A stretch of DNA of 64,000 nt from Microbulbifer sp. THAF38 (GTDB lineage: Bacteria > Pseudomonadota > Gammaproteobacteria > Pseudomonadales > Cellvibrionaceae): assembly GCF_009363535.1 (NCBI RefSeq), contig NZ_CP045369.1:3297001-3361000 (forward strand), written 5' to 3'. Positions 20,223 to 28,710 of this stretch are shown here, piece by piece (within the stretch, counting starts at the first letter, position 1; each line of letters begins with the position of its first letter). Made by a program: the position numbers and the translations under genes. The notes beneath the pieces are model-generated. The model was given only the letters and a program-made list of their open reading frames with translations. It did not search any database and was not told where the DNA came from.

Positions 20223-20252
20223 AAAAGCCCCAGTGTTTCGGGGCTTTTTTAT
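20223..20252. terminator. bidirectional terminator between TSP3 and phzF-like genes
   Basis: Stem AAAAGCCCC / GGGGCTTTT around an 8-base loop, with A residues on the left and a six-T run on the right. It can stop both convergent genes. Confidence 0.8.
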
Positions 20253-20263
20253 TAAAAATGTTA

Positions 20264-21043
20264 TTAAAGCACTATTTTACCGCGCATATAATCTACCGCT
20301 TGGCCAATAAGTATGACCTCATTATTGACAACCTCACACGTCAACACACCGCCCCTCTTTGACAGCTGCCTAGCACTGAGACGCGATTTCCCCAATACCT
20401 GACTCCAATAGGGGGCAAGCTCACAGTGTGCGGAACCGGTTACTGGATCCTCATTTACCCGCAGCTTCGAGTAAAAACAGCGGCTGACAAAGTCACAGTG
20501 ATCCCCCGGTGCGGTAATGACGACTCCTCTTAAATCTAACTCGGCCAGCAGCATAAAATTCGGCTTGATGCTCTTTAATTCAGCCTCGCTATTTAGCACA
20601 ACGATATAGTCGAACGCAGCCAAAGTTTGTAGCGGTGATACACCCAAAGCGCCGGATAAACTGGAAGAACACTCAACCGGAGTGGGCACACTGGCAGGAA
20701 AACACATCTTGTAGCCGTCTTCACAAACTTCCACTTTTAGTAGACCACTGCGCGTCTCAAAGTGAATGACAGGCCTTTTATAGGATAAATGCTTAAATAA
20801 CACATGGGCCGCCGCCAGAGTGGCATGACCACAGAGATCCACTTCAGCTTCAGGGGTAAACCAACGCAGCCTGTAACCATCACCCTCGGGTACAAAAAAT
20901 GCTGTTTCAGATAAGTTATTTTCCTCAGCAATTCTTTGCATCTGTATACCTGGCAACCACTCGTCTAAAGGACAAACCGCTGCCGGGTTACCGGAAAACA
21001 CTTCAGATGCAAAAGCATCCACCTGATAAAGATTAATCTCCAT
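20264..21043 (-). CDS. PhzF family protein (isomerase/epimerase-like)
   Basis: PF02567 enzyme of the diaminopimelate-epimerase fold, 259 residues from the ATG at 21043 (MEINLYQVDAF), which is where family homology begins. In-frame codons further upstream add a non-conserved hydrophobic leader. Landmarks are the GNPAAVCPLDEWL stretch, NNLSETAFF with the catalytic Glu, LRWFTPEAEVDLCGHATLA, and the C-terminal EDPVTGSAHCELAPYW. PhzF itself isomerises a phenazine precursor. No other phenazine genes are present, so this is one of the many orphan PhzF-like proteins of unknown substrate. Confidence 0.88.
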   Translation of the reverse strand: MEINLYQVDAFASEVFSGNPAAVCPLDEWLPGIQMQRIAEENNLSETAFFVPEGDGYRLRWFTPEAEVDLCGHATLAAAHVLFKHLSYKRPVIHFETRSGLLKVEVCEDGYKMCFPASVPTPVECSSSLSGALGVSPLQTLAAFDYIVVLNSEAELKSIKPNFMLLAELDLRGVVITAPGDHCDFVSRCFYSKLRVNEDPVTGSAHCELAPYWSQVLGKSRLSARQLSKRGGVLTCEVVNNEVILIGQAVDYMRGKIVL

Positions 21044-21287
21044 ATTTTTCTGCACTATCCATCCAAAGGGGGGGAAAGCAGAGATTACTATCAATAGCGC
21101 TGACAATACAGGGCGATCATCAAGATGCAACCACAGCCTCAGCAGATACTAAAAAGGGGCATTCAGATGCCCCTTAAATAGAAACGACGTACTAACAATG
21201 AAATAATGCGTATTCAATACTTTGCAAAAAATCTCATAATATGTACACGCAGTAGTTTAAAGAACCAAAGAAAATTTTTTCAGCCAG

Positions 21288-21839
21288 CTAATCCAAAGGG
21301 CAAACACTTGCCAGAGAAGTTGTGAAAGCACGCTTCATAAATTCAAACTGCTCATTGGTTTCCATATGTTCACTCAGTGAGTTCCTGGCAGAAAGAAAGC
21401 GCTTCTTCTCCAAATCTGTCATACCTTCATGATAGAGGTATAGCTTTTCAACTGGCTTCATCGCCGATTTTTCGCTTCTATAAAATTGATCCTTGGACAT
21501 TGCCAGATCAACCTTATCCCGAATTGAGCCATCCGGCATTATTTGAACAGAGACACTGGGAACATAGTTTGCTATCGGTCCCTTTAGATTTAATACTTCT
21601 GGATTAAGCTCACTCAGCTTCTTGGCGATATAAACTTTCAGCTTATTATTTCTAACCTCCAGTTTTACAAACGGCTTTATTATCTTGAACTTATCTTTAT
21701 CCTCTTCAAACAATTGCACAGACGCCTCTAACATCACCAAACTCTGGGTGTTCAGAAAACGCTCATACTCCTCTAGCTGGCAAGAGGCTTGTGCATACTG
21801 ACTGAAGAAAAAGGCGAGGACCAGGGCTGGTATTTTCAT
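21288..21839 (-). CDS. exported protein of unknown function
   Basis: 183 residues, ATG at 21839. Residues 1-18 are a signal peptide (ALVLAFFFSQYAQASC) with a probable cleavage before SCQLEEYE. The rest is hydrophilic, Lys/Glu rich, with one cysteine near each end of the mature chain (SCQLE, SVCPLD) that could form a disulfide in the periplasm. I do not recognise a family. It stands alone with more than 240 bases of non-coding DNA on each side. Confidence 0.6.
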   Translation of the reverse strand: MKIPALVLAFFFSQYAQASCQLEEYERFLNTQSLVMLEASVQLFEEDKDKFKIIKPFVKLEVRNNKLKVYIAKKLSELNPEVLNLKGPIANYVPSVSVQIMPDGSIRDKVDLAMSKDQFYRSEKSAMKPVEKLYLYHEGMTDLEKKRFLSARNSLSEHMETNEQFEFMKRAFTTSLASVCPLD

Positions 21840-22119
21840 TGTTCCAATGATTATCCTTAATTTTTAGGTATTGGCCGCCCAACTCCATTAGGCGAATCTG
21901 ACGTATATCACACCCTATTTTAGTCGCCTTTTTCTCTTGCATAACCTATAGGTTCACATTTGCGGGATTCCCCACAGAAAATACGTGGCTTCCTTCTTTT
22001 TTCAGGCTATACACGCCATTAAAAGACAACGGGGAGAAGATGAAAAGAAAGATCAGGGTATTACCTCTAAAGGTTTACTCTCTGTGCAGCCCAATGCAAT
22101 AAAACTGAACTCTTCTTAA

Positions 22120-22776
22120 TTAGCGATAATTATCCAGGATAATCGGGGGCAGGTTCCTGGCTTCCGACATCCACTCTTCCACACTCTCTCTAGCAAGAAG
22201 CCTTTTTATCCACTGGTGGGTCAGAGGCCAGCTTCGCATTTGAGGGCGGTGAGAATAAATTCTGATTACCGTGGGTACCAGTGCGAGATCGGCCAGGGAG
22301 AGATCACCACATAGGTAAGGGCCGCCACTAAGGCTAAGTTCTTGCTCCCAACAACGAAACAACCGCTCTGCATCTATTTGCTCTTCCTGGGTCATCTGCC
22401 GTTTGTCGGGATAAAAAGCACTTTCAAAAGATAGCCGTGGACATAGCCCTGAGAGTCCCGCATGCTGCCAGCTTAAGAAGGATCGCGCTCTAGCCCTCAG
22501 CAAGGGATCTGAAGGCAATAAATTTCCACCGCCAATATCATTGGCATATTCCATAATAGCCAAAGAATCAAAGATGATACTTTGGTTTTCCACCAGTACA
22601 GGCACCGAGGCAGCTGGGGAGATCTCGCCGATTCTACGAAGATTGTCGAAACGCTGTGGTTTGCGAATATCAACAACCTGCTCTTTAAACTCAATACCCA
22701 ACTCCCTTAAAGGAAGCCAGGCTCGAAATGCCCAACTGGAGACATTCTTTGTACCAATGTATAAAATACGTTCCAT
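22120..22776 (-). CDS. glutathione S-transferase family protein
   Basis: Cytosolic GST-like protein of 218 residues. The N-terminal thioredoxin-like domain starts RILYIGTKNVSSWAFRAWLPL, with a Ser in the SSW position typical of catalytic serine GSTs. SVPVLV and the SLAIMEYANDI segment form the glutathione site, followed by an all-helical C-terminal domain (GDLSLADLALVPTV). Role is likely detoxification or a specific thiol transfer. The substrate is unknown. It stands immediately left of the first IS copy (180 bases). Confidence 0.85.
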   Translation of the reverse strand: MERILYIGTKNVSSWAFRAWLPLRELGIEFKEQVVDIRKPQRFDNLRRIGEISPAASVPVLVENQSIIFDSLAIMEYANDIGGGNLLPSDPLLRARARSFLSWQHAGLSGLCPRLSFESAFYPDKRQMTQEEQIDAERLFRCWEQELSLSGGPYLCGDLSLADLALVPTVIRIYSHRPQMRSWPLTHQWIKRLLARESVEEWMSEARNLPPIILDNYR

Positions 22777-22956
22777 GTTTAGCCTAAAAAAAATTTAAGA
22801 TTCAATCTTACATCCAAATTACAAGCTAATCACAATAGGTTCACTCTTTTTCCCATCAGAGATTCCAACCTATCGAAGCTTTCTTTCCAAGCAAAGGTAC
22901 ACAAAGAGGCTAACCTGAAAAATCACAACAATAAAAACACCTTTACCAAATCACTA

Positions 22957-23810
22957 GAGGCTGTTTCATAACTTGAAATTGGCTATTCTCACGCAATTAC
23001 ATAGAAAAAAGCCCAGCAATAGTGAGCCGATTCAAGTCAGAATTAACCAATGATCAATGGAAAGTGATCGAACTTTGTCTTCCTGAGTTAAAACGAGGAA
23101 AGGGAGGCCCAAAACCCATTGATAATCGAACTTGTTTTGAAGGCATCCTGTGGGTTTTGCGTTCTGGAGCGCGATGGAAAAATCTTCCTTCATGCTATCC
23201 ATCACCAAGTACATGCTGGAGAAGGCTTCAGTTTTGGGAAGAGCAAGGAGCTTGGTTATAGGCATGGAGAAGATTCCTAGAGCTGTTGGATCAACAGTCT
23301 TTGCTTAACTGGGAGGGGGTCTTTTCTGATGGCAGCTTTGCACCAGTAAAAAAAGGGGCTTCGAAATCGGGAAAACCAAACGGAGTAAGGGTTCAAAGTG
23401 GATGGTGGCGGTCAATGGCGAAGGTATTCCACTGAGAGGCACCATTACTTAGGCCTCACCAGTAGAAGTGGATTTATTACACCCATTACTTGATGTTACG
23501 TATAAAAATACAAAGATTCATCGCTTAGTTTATGATAAAGCTGCGGACTCTGATCCTCTTCGAGATAGTCTGTTGAGTCGTGGAATCGACCTTATCTGTC
23601 CACACAGAAGAAATAGGAAAAAAGTCTCAAGGCAGGATGGCAGAAAGCTCAGAAGGTACACTCGCCGTTGGAAAGTTAAGCGAACTTTTGCGTGGCTGGG
23701 AAATTACCGTCGTTTAGTTGTTAGATGGGAGCGATATTTGTCCACTTATCGTGCTTTTTTACTGTATTGCATGCATGTTAATTACGTTAAAGAAGTTATG
23801 AAGCAGCTTC
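22957..23810 (+). mobile_element. IS5-family (IS427-like) insertion sequence, copy 1, defective
   Basis: An 854-bp element with imperfect terminal inverted repeats (GAGGCTGTTTCATAACTT at the left; the right end reads AAGTTATGAAGCAGCTTC) flanked by TA on both sides, consistent with a 2-bp target duplication. It encodes the two halves of an IS427-type transposase joined by a candidate -1 frameshift. It is about 97-98% identical to the direct copy at 28711-29563. Confidence 0.88.
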
Positions 23811-23815
23811 TAGGC
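23022..23815 (+). pseudogene. IS427-type transposase, copy 1 (two ambers, catalytic Glu lost)
   Basis: It begins at GTG 23022 (SRFKSELTNDQWKVIE). The first frame stops at a TAG at 23259-23261 (after EQGAWL). Read through, it continues AWRRFLELL and WEGVFSDGSFAPVKK, with the first catalytic Asp in DGSF. A run of seven A (23348-23354) in the frame A AAA AAA fits a -1 slippery site. The -1 frame then gives GKTKRSKGSKWMVAVNGEG, reaches another TAG at 23450-23452, and continues with VEVDLLHPLLD, the second Asp in VYDKAADSD and RTFAWLGNYRRL. The catalytic Glu expected before RTFAWLG is Lys here (AAG, 23678-23680). The tail runs to about 23811. It is inactive on three counts. Confidence 0.8.
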
Positions 23816-24070
23816 TTTTATATCATTTTCTTGAAATTAGGGGCTCTCTGCAAAATTCTGTGAGCCGCTCTGAAATCAGAAAACTGCTCTTTAAGATTGC
23901 AATTGCTCCGTTGCACCACTTGCAAAGGGCCATAGCCATTCGCGGTGAGCAGAGCCTAATCTCTGTCGCTTTCAAGGCCCAAAGTTGTATTATGGAATTG
24001 TTCAGAGGTCCCTAAAATATAAATAATCTCGTCATCATTGCAGTAATTATTGGCTTTGGCAGGTCGATTT
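23811..24070. other. IS right flank, upstream region of the SDR gene
   Basis: About 260 bases with no gene recognised. It was checked for the missing N-terminal half of the integron integrase and for attC-like sites, and none was seen. Confidence 0.4.
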
Positions 24071-24856
24071 ATGGGAAAACTAAACAATAAAGTCGCCATT
24101 GTCGTTGGCGGCAATGAAGGTATCGGTGAGGGAACCGCTCGTCGCTTTGCAGAGGAGGGCGCCAAGGTGGCTATTTTGGCACGGCGTGCCGTAGAGGGGC
24201 GTAAGGTTGAACAATCTATTCTAGCCTCCGGAGGGGAGGCCGCTTATATTTCCTGCGATGTCACTGATAACAATTTAGTGAGCCAGGCTGTGATGGAGGT
24301 TATCAGCCTTTATGAGGCTATCAACGTATTATTTTACGGTGCAGGTACCGGCGCCCCAAATATGTTCCCCTATGAGAACTTACAAGAGTGGGAGGAAGTG
24401 TTTAAAGTCAATATGACAGGCTGCTTCCTGATGTGTAAGGCAGTCTGGCCTTACCTGATAGGTGCTGGTGGTGGGGCCATTATCAATGTGTCCTCACTGG
24501 CAGCACAGAGTGCACCCACGGATAATCAATTGGATCAAGTCGGTTTCCTGCCATCAGCCTCCTATTACGCTTCCAAGGCTGGGGTGGAAGCCTTTACCCG
24601 CTATATTGCCGGGATTGGAGCCCGCCACAATATTAGAGCGAACTGCTTGCGTCCGGGACAAATACTGACCGAAGCAGTTACTTCTCTAGATGGCAAACAT
24701 GTTTTTGCTAACTTCCTCGAGACCGCACAAATGTTGAAGGGGCCGGGCTACCCTCACGATGTCGCTAATGCGGCAGTATTCCTGGCCTCTGATGACTCCC
24801 GCTTCATTACTGCGGAAACGCTTAATGTCGATGGTGGCTTAGTAGCGAAGGTGTGA
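24071..24856 (+). CDS. short-chain dehydrogenase/reductase
   Basis: Classical SDR of 261 residues from the ATG at 24071 (MGKLNNKVAIVVGG); the in-frame TTG at 24050 adds seven unneeded residues. The dinucleotide motif reads GGNEGIGEG, a variant of TGxxxGxG. Catalytic residues are Ser in INVSSLAA and the YxxxK motif YYASKAG. NVDGG near the C-terminus is the usual ending. It oxidises or reduces an unknown alcohol/ketone with NAD(P). It lies just inside the left IS copy and 121 bases upstream of the ABC exporter gene, with no obvious functional link. Confidence 0.88.
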   Translation: MGKLNNKVAIVVGGNEGIGEGTARRFAEEGAKVAILARRAVEGRKVEQSILASGGEAAYISCDVTDNNLVSQAVMEVISLYEAINVLFYGAGTGAPNMFPYENLQEWEEVFKVNMTGCFLMCKAVWPYLIGAGGGAIINVSSLAAQSAPTDNQLDQVGFLPSASYYASKAGVEAFTRYIAGIGARHNIRANCLRPGQILTEAVTSLDGKHVFANFLETAQMLKGPGYPHDVANAAVFLASDDSRFITAETLNVDGGLVAKV

Positions 24857-24977
24857 ACCCCGCTGGTTCAGTAGCAAGCCAAAGACTTGGGCACCAGCCA
24901 ATTTATACGATTGAACGTCTATATAACTCATTCAGTCTATTTATAATGGGCGGCTATTTTGCCTTCCGGAAACGATT

Positions 24978-26810
24978 ATGCCGAGACCCAAGTCCACTGT
25001 TTCTCTGGATGAGGTGCACTGGGGTGCGCTGAAAACCCTGTTTCCCTATTTGTTGGAGTTCCGCCGGGCTGTCGCCCTGGCAATCTTGTGCTTGATTGGG
25101 GCGAAAGTGGCCGGAGTTACCCTGCCATTTATCCTCAAGCATATCGTCGACAATCTGGATAATGCCGGCGGTATTGCCCAGGCCATTGCACTGCCGCTGG
25201 GGCTTTTATTCGCTTATGGTGCGGTGCGATTTTCCAGCACCTTATTTGGTGAGTTGCGGGATACCATTTTTGGTCGGGTAACAGAGCGGGCTCAGCGCCG
25301 GGTTGGCCTGGAAGTATTTCAACACCTGCACAAACTGGACCTGGATTTCCATCTGGACCGACGCACCGGTGGGCTCTCCCGAGATATTGAACGTGGCAAT
25401 AGCGGCATCGGCTTTTTGATGCGTTTTATGGTGTTCAATATCGTGCCAACCCTGGTGGAAATTGCCATGGTGGCCGGCTTGCTTTGGTGGAATTACAGCG
25501 GTGTGTTTGCCCTGGTGGTTGTGGTCGCCGTAGTTGTTTATATCGGTTTCTCTGTATTGGCTACCGAATGGCGCACCCGTTTTGTGCGGGCCCTGAATGA
25601 GGCCGAATCCCAGGCAAGCAGCCGTGCTGTGGACAGCCTGCTCAACTATGAAACGGTAAAATATTTTGCCAATGAGCGGCATGAATCGAATCACTACGAT
25701 CGAGAGCTTGCTGTCTGGGAGCGGGCTAGGCGTAAAAATCGCTTATCCCTGTTTAGCTTAAACACGGGCCAAGCATTTATCATCGCCAGTGCCATGTGTG
25801 CGGCGATGATACTGGCGGCGGTAGGTGTGACCAAAGGACAGATGACCATCGGGGATTTTGTTTTGGTGAACGCCTTTATGATGCAAATTTTTATTCCGCT
25901 GAATTTCCTCGGTTTTGTTTACCGGGAGATGAAAGGGGCTTTGGCCAATATTGAAAAGATGTTCTCTCTGCTTTCGGTTAAGCCTGCGGTGGCAGATAAG
26001 CTTAAAGCCCAGGATTTGTTGGTATCGGAAGGTCGTATTGAATTTGATGCCGTGCGCTTTGGCTACAAAGATAACCGTGAAATTTTGCGCCAGGTTAGTT
26101 TCTCTGTGTTACCGCGCCAAAAGGTGGCGATTGTAGGGGCCAGCGGGGCTGGTAAATCCACCCTGTTTAAGTTGTTGTTCCGTTTTTATGACGTGAGCGG
26201 TGGGGCTATTCGTATTGATGGCCAGGATATTCGCGCTGTGAGCCAGGAATCCCTGCGCCGCGCGATCGGTGTGGTGCCCCAGGATGCCGTGCTATTCAAC
26301 CAGTCGATCAAAGATAATGTGCGCTATGGGCGGGTTGATGCCACTGATAAGGAAGTGATGGCCGCAATTCACCATGCGCATCTATCGGACTTTGTCCGCC
26401 AGCTTCCCCAGGGTGTGGATACCTTGGTAGGCGAGCGCGGCCTCAAGCTCTCCGGCGGTGAGAAACAACGGGTTGCTATCGCACGGGCGCTGCTCAAAAA
26501 ACCACCGATTATGATCTTTGATGAAGCCACTTCCTCTCTGGACAGCCGATCTGAGCGCGGCATTGTCGCCTCCTTAAAGGAAATTGCCCGCGAGCAGACC
26601 ACATTGGTGATTGCCCACCGCCTCTCCACAGTGGTGGATGCCGATAAAATTTTGGTGATGGACCAGGGCCAGATTGTGGAGCAGGGCTCCCATAATCAGC
26701 TGCTGGAGGAGGGCGGACACTATGCGACCCTATGGCGTATGCAACAACAGGAGCGTACGGTTGGAATAGGGGAGGAATCGCCTTTGACTTCCCAAGTTGC
26801 GGAGCCCTGA
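24978..26810 (+). CDS. Atm1/HMT1-type ABC exporter, fused membrane and ATPase domains
   Basis: A 610-residue half-transporter that would act as a homodimer in the inner membrane. Residues ~20-330 hold six transmembrane helices (ABC_membrane). Residues ~350-590 hold the ATPase with Walker A GASGAGKST, Q-loop VVPQDAVLFNQS, signature LSGGEKQRVAIARALL, Walker B IMIFDEATSSLDS and the H-loop VIAHRLSTVVDAD. The Atm1 class exports glutathione-linked or polysulfide compounds and supports metal/Fe-S homeostasis. That role is inferred from family only. Confidence 0.92.
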   Translation: MPRPKSTVSLDEVHWGALKTLFPYLLEFRRAVALAILCLIGAKVAGVTLPFILKHIVDNLDNAGGIAQAIALPLGLLFAYGAVRFSSTLFGELRDTIFGRVTERAQRRVGLEVFQHLHKLDLDFHLDRRTGGLSRDIERGNSGIGFLMRFMVFNIVPTLVEIAMVAGLLWWNYSGVFALVVVVAVVVYIGFSVLATEWRTRFVRALNEAESQASSRAVDSLLNYETVKYFANERHESNHYDRELAVWERARRKNRLSLFSLNTGQAFIIASAMCAAMILAAVGVTKGQMTIGDFVLVNAFMMQIFIPLNFLGFVYREMKGALANIEKMFSLLSVKPAVADKLKAQDLLVSEGRIEFDAVRFGYKDNREILRQVSFSVLPRQKVAIVGASGAGKSTLFKLLFRFYDVSGGAIRIDGQDIRAVSQESLRRAIGVVPQDAVLFNQSIKDNVRYGRVDATDKEVMAAIHHAHLSDFVRQLPQGVDTLVGERGLKLSGGEKQRVAIARALLKKPPIMIFDEATSSLDSRSERGIVASLKEIAREQTTLVIAHRLSTVVDADKILVMDQGQIVEQGSHNQLLEEGGHYATLWRMQQQERTVGIGEESPLTSQVAEP

Positions 26811-26882
26811 AGGCCTATCTTGATAATTGTGCGCAGCCAGACTAATGTGGCGCCGAAACAAAAAAACGATAGGCAGAGCGAT

Positions 26883-28601
26883 ATGACCATCCCCTTTCAC
26901 ACCACCAAGATCGCTGCCGCACTGCTGGCCCTGGCGCTGGTGGGCGGCTGTAGCAAAGACAAACAGTCCGAGGAAATCCGTAAAGACGAAACCGAGGCAC
27001 AGATCGTTGAATCTGAGACGGTCACTCCACCCGCAGGGCAAGCCATAGAAAATGCCGATAAGCGCTTTGATATTTATGTACCGGTAGAACTCACCGCTGA
27101 CATGAGCGATCTCACCGCGAACCAGCGTAAAATGATCGGCCTGCTGATCGATGCCAGTCGGATCATGGATCAACTGTTCTGGCTGCAGTCTTACGGCCCG
27201 GCAGAAGTACTGCTGCCCGATATCGAGGACAACCGCGCGCGCAAGTTTGCCGAGATTAATTACGGTCCCTGGGATCGCCTCAATGACAACAAGCCGTTTA
27301 TTACCGGCTACGGCCCGAAACCCCTGGGTGCCAACTTCTATCCGGCAGATATGACCCGCGAAGAGTTTGAGAACTGGGACCAACCGGGAAAAGATGGCCT
27401 TTACTCTCTGGTGCGTCGGAACGATGCCGGCAAGCTGGAGCTGATTCCCTACAGCAAAGCCTACAATGCTGACCTGAAGAAGGCTGCGGATATCCTGCGC
27501 CAGGCAGCTTCACTGGCGGAAAGTAAAGAGTTCGCTAATTACTTGATTATGCGCGCGGATGCATTGCTCAATGATAATTTCCGTCCCAGCGACATGGCTT
27601 GGATGGACATGAAGGAAAATGATATCGACGTAGTGATCGGGCCCATCGAAAATTACGAAGATCAGATGTTCGCCTATCGCACGGCCTATGAGTCTTATGT
27701 ACTCCTCAAAGATAAAGAGTGGAGTAAGAAGCTGGCCAAGTTTGCTGCGCTGTTGCCTGAACTACAGGAAGGCCTGCCGGTAGAGGAAAAGTACAAAGCC
27801 GAAGAGCCGGGTACCGATTCCGACCTGAATGCCTACGATGTACTCTTCTACGCGGGTCACAGCAATGCGGGCTCCAAGACCATCGCCATTAACCTGCCTA
27901 ATGATGAAGAAGTGCAGCTGGCGAAAGGCACTCGTCGGCTGCAGCTGAAAAACGCTATGCGCGCTAAGTTCGACAAGATTTTGGTGCCCATCAGCGATGT
28001 GTTGATTGCGCCAGATCAGCGTAAGCACATCACATTCCCCGCTTTCTTTGCCAATACCATGTTCCACGAAGTGGCGCACGGCCTAGGTATTAAGAAGACT
28101 GTGACTGGCGGGGCAAATGTACGTCAGGCACTGAAGGAGACTTCCTCCTCCCTGGAAGAAGGCAAAGCGGATATTCTCGGCCTGTATATGGTGACCCGCC
28201 TGCATGAGAAGGGGGAGATCCAAGAAGGTGAACTGATGGATAACTACGTTACCTTCTTGGCCGGTATTTTCCGCAGTGTGCGCTTCGGTGCAGCCAGTGC
28301 CCACGGTAAAGCCAATATGATGCGCTTTAACTTTTTCAAAGAGCAGGGCGCCTTTACCCGTGACCCGAAAACCGGGCAGTACAGCGTGGATTTCGAAAAA
28401 ATGCAGCAGGCTATGACCAATCTATCGCGCCTGATCCTCACTATCCAAGGTGATGGTAACTACGACCAAGCTAAAGCTCTGCTTGCCGAAAAGGGCGTTA
28501 TTGGCCCCGAGTTGCAGTCCGATTTGGACCGACTGGCTGAAGCGAATATTCCAGTCGATGTTACTTTTATCCAGGGCAAAGAAGTGCTTGGATTAAAATA
28601 A
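26883..28601 (+). CDS. M49-like zinc metallopeptidase lipoprotein
   Basis: 572 residues from the ATG at 26883; the upstream in-frame ATG at 26820 would add a charged leader before the signal sequence. The signal peptide ends in the lipobox ALVGGC. The zinc site is HEVAHGLG (HEXXH, about residue 398) with the second motif EEGKADILGLY about 50 residues on. This arrangement is characteristic of the dipeptidyl-peptidase III (M49)-like family. DPP III proper has a six-residue HEXXGH, so this is the bacterial short-motif branch, often annotated as Zn-dependent hydrolase. The envelope location and substrate (short peptides?) are inferred. It is followed by a very long terminator. Confidence 0.85.
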   Translation: MTIPFHTTKIAAALLALALVGGCSKDKQSEEIRKDETEAQIVESETVTPPAGQAIENADKRFDIYVPVELTADMSDLTANQRKMIGLLIDASRIMDQLFWLQSYGPAEVLLPDIEDNRARKFAEINYGPWDRLNDNKPFITGYGPKPLGANFYPADMTREEFENWDQPGKDGLYSLVRRNDAGKLELIPYSKAYNADLKKAADILRQAASLAESKEFANYLIMRADALLNDNFRPSDMAWMDMKENDIDVVIGPIENYEDQMFAYRTAYESYVLLKDKEWSKKLAKFAALLPELQEGLPVEEKYKAEEPGTDSDLNAYDVLFYAGHSNAGSKTIAINLPNDEEVQLAKGTRRLQLKNAMRAKFDKILVPISDVLIAPDQRKHITFPAFFANTMFHEVAHGLGIKKTVTGGANVRQALKETSSSLEEGKADILGLYMVTRLHEKGEIQEGELMDNYVTFLAGIFRSVRFGAASAHGKANMMRFNFFKEQGAFTRDPKTGQYSVDFEKMQQAMTNLSRLILTIQGDGNYDQAKALLAEKGVIGPELQSDLDRLAEANIPVDVTFIQGKEVLGLK

Positions 28602-28604
28602 GCA

Positions 28605-28662
28605 AAAAAATATCAAAACAAAAAACCCGGCTCCTGCCGGGTTTTTTGTTTTGATATTTTTT
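28605..28662. terminator. long bidirectional terminator, 27-bp perfect arms
   Basis: Arms at 28605-28631 and 28636-28662 are perfect reverse complements with a TCCT loop. The core is a CCCGGC/GCCGGG stem in A/T-rich arms with T runs at both 3' sides. It lies right after the metallopeptidase stop codon. Confidence 0.88.
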
Positions 28663-28710
28663 AAGGGAGCGGGATGCCTATATAGATGTGTGAAGGGTGA
28701 GGAGTAATTA

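Noticed and set aside
20264..21043. Phenazine biosynthesis.
   Set aside because: Only a lone PhzF-like enzyme is present; no phzA-E or G genes.
23022..23815. Reading the shared TAG codons as a recoded amino acid.
   Set aside because: No other gene in the window uses in-frame TAG, and several genes end in TAG normally; a dead transposase explains it better, though all IS copies should be checked.
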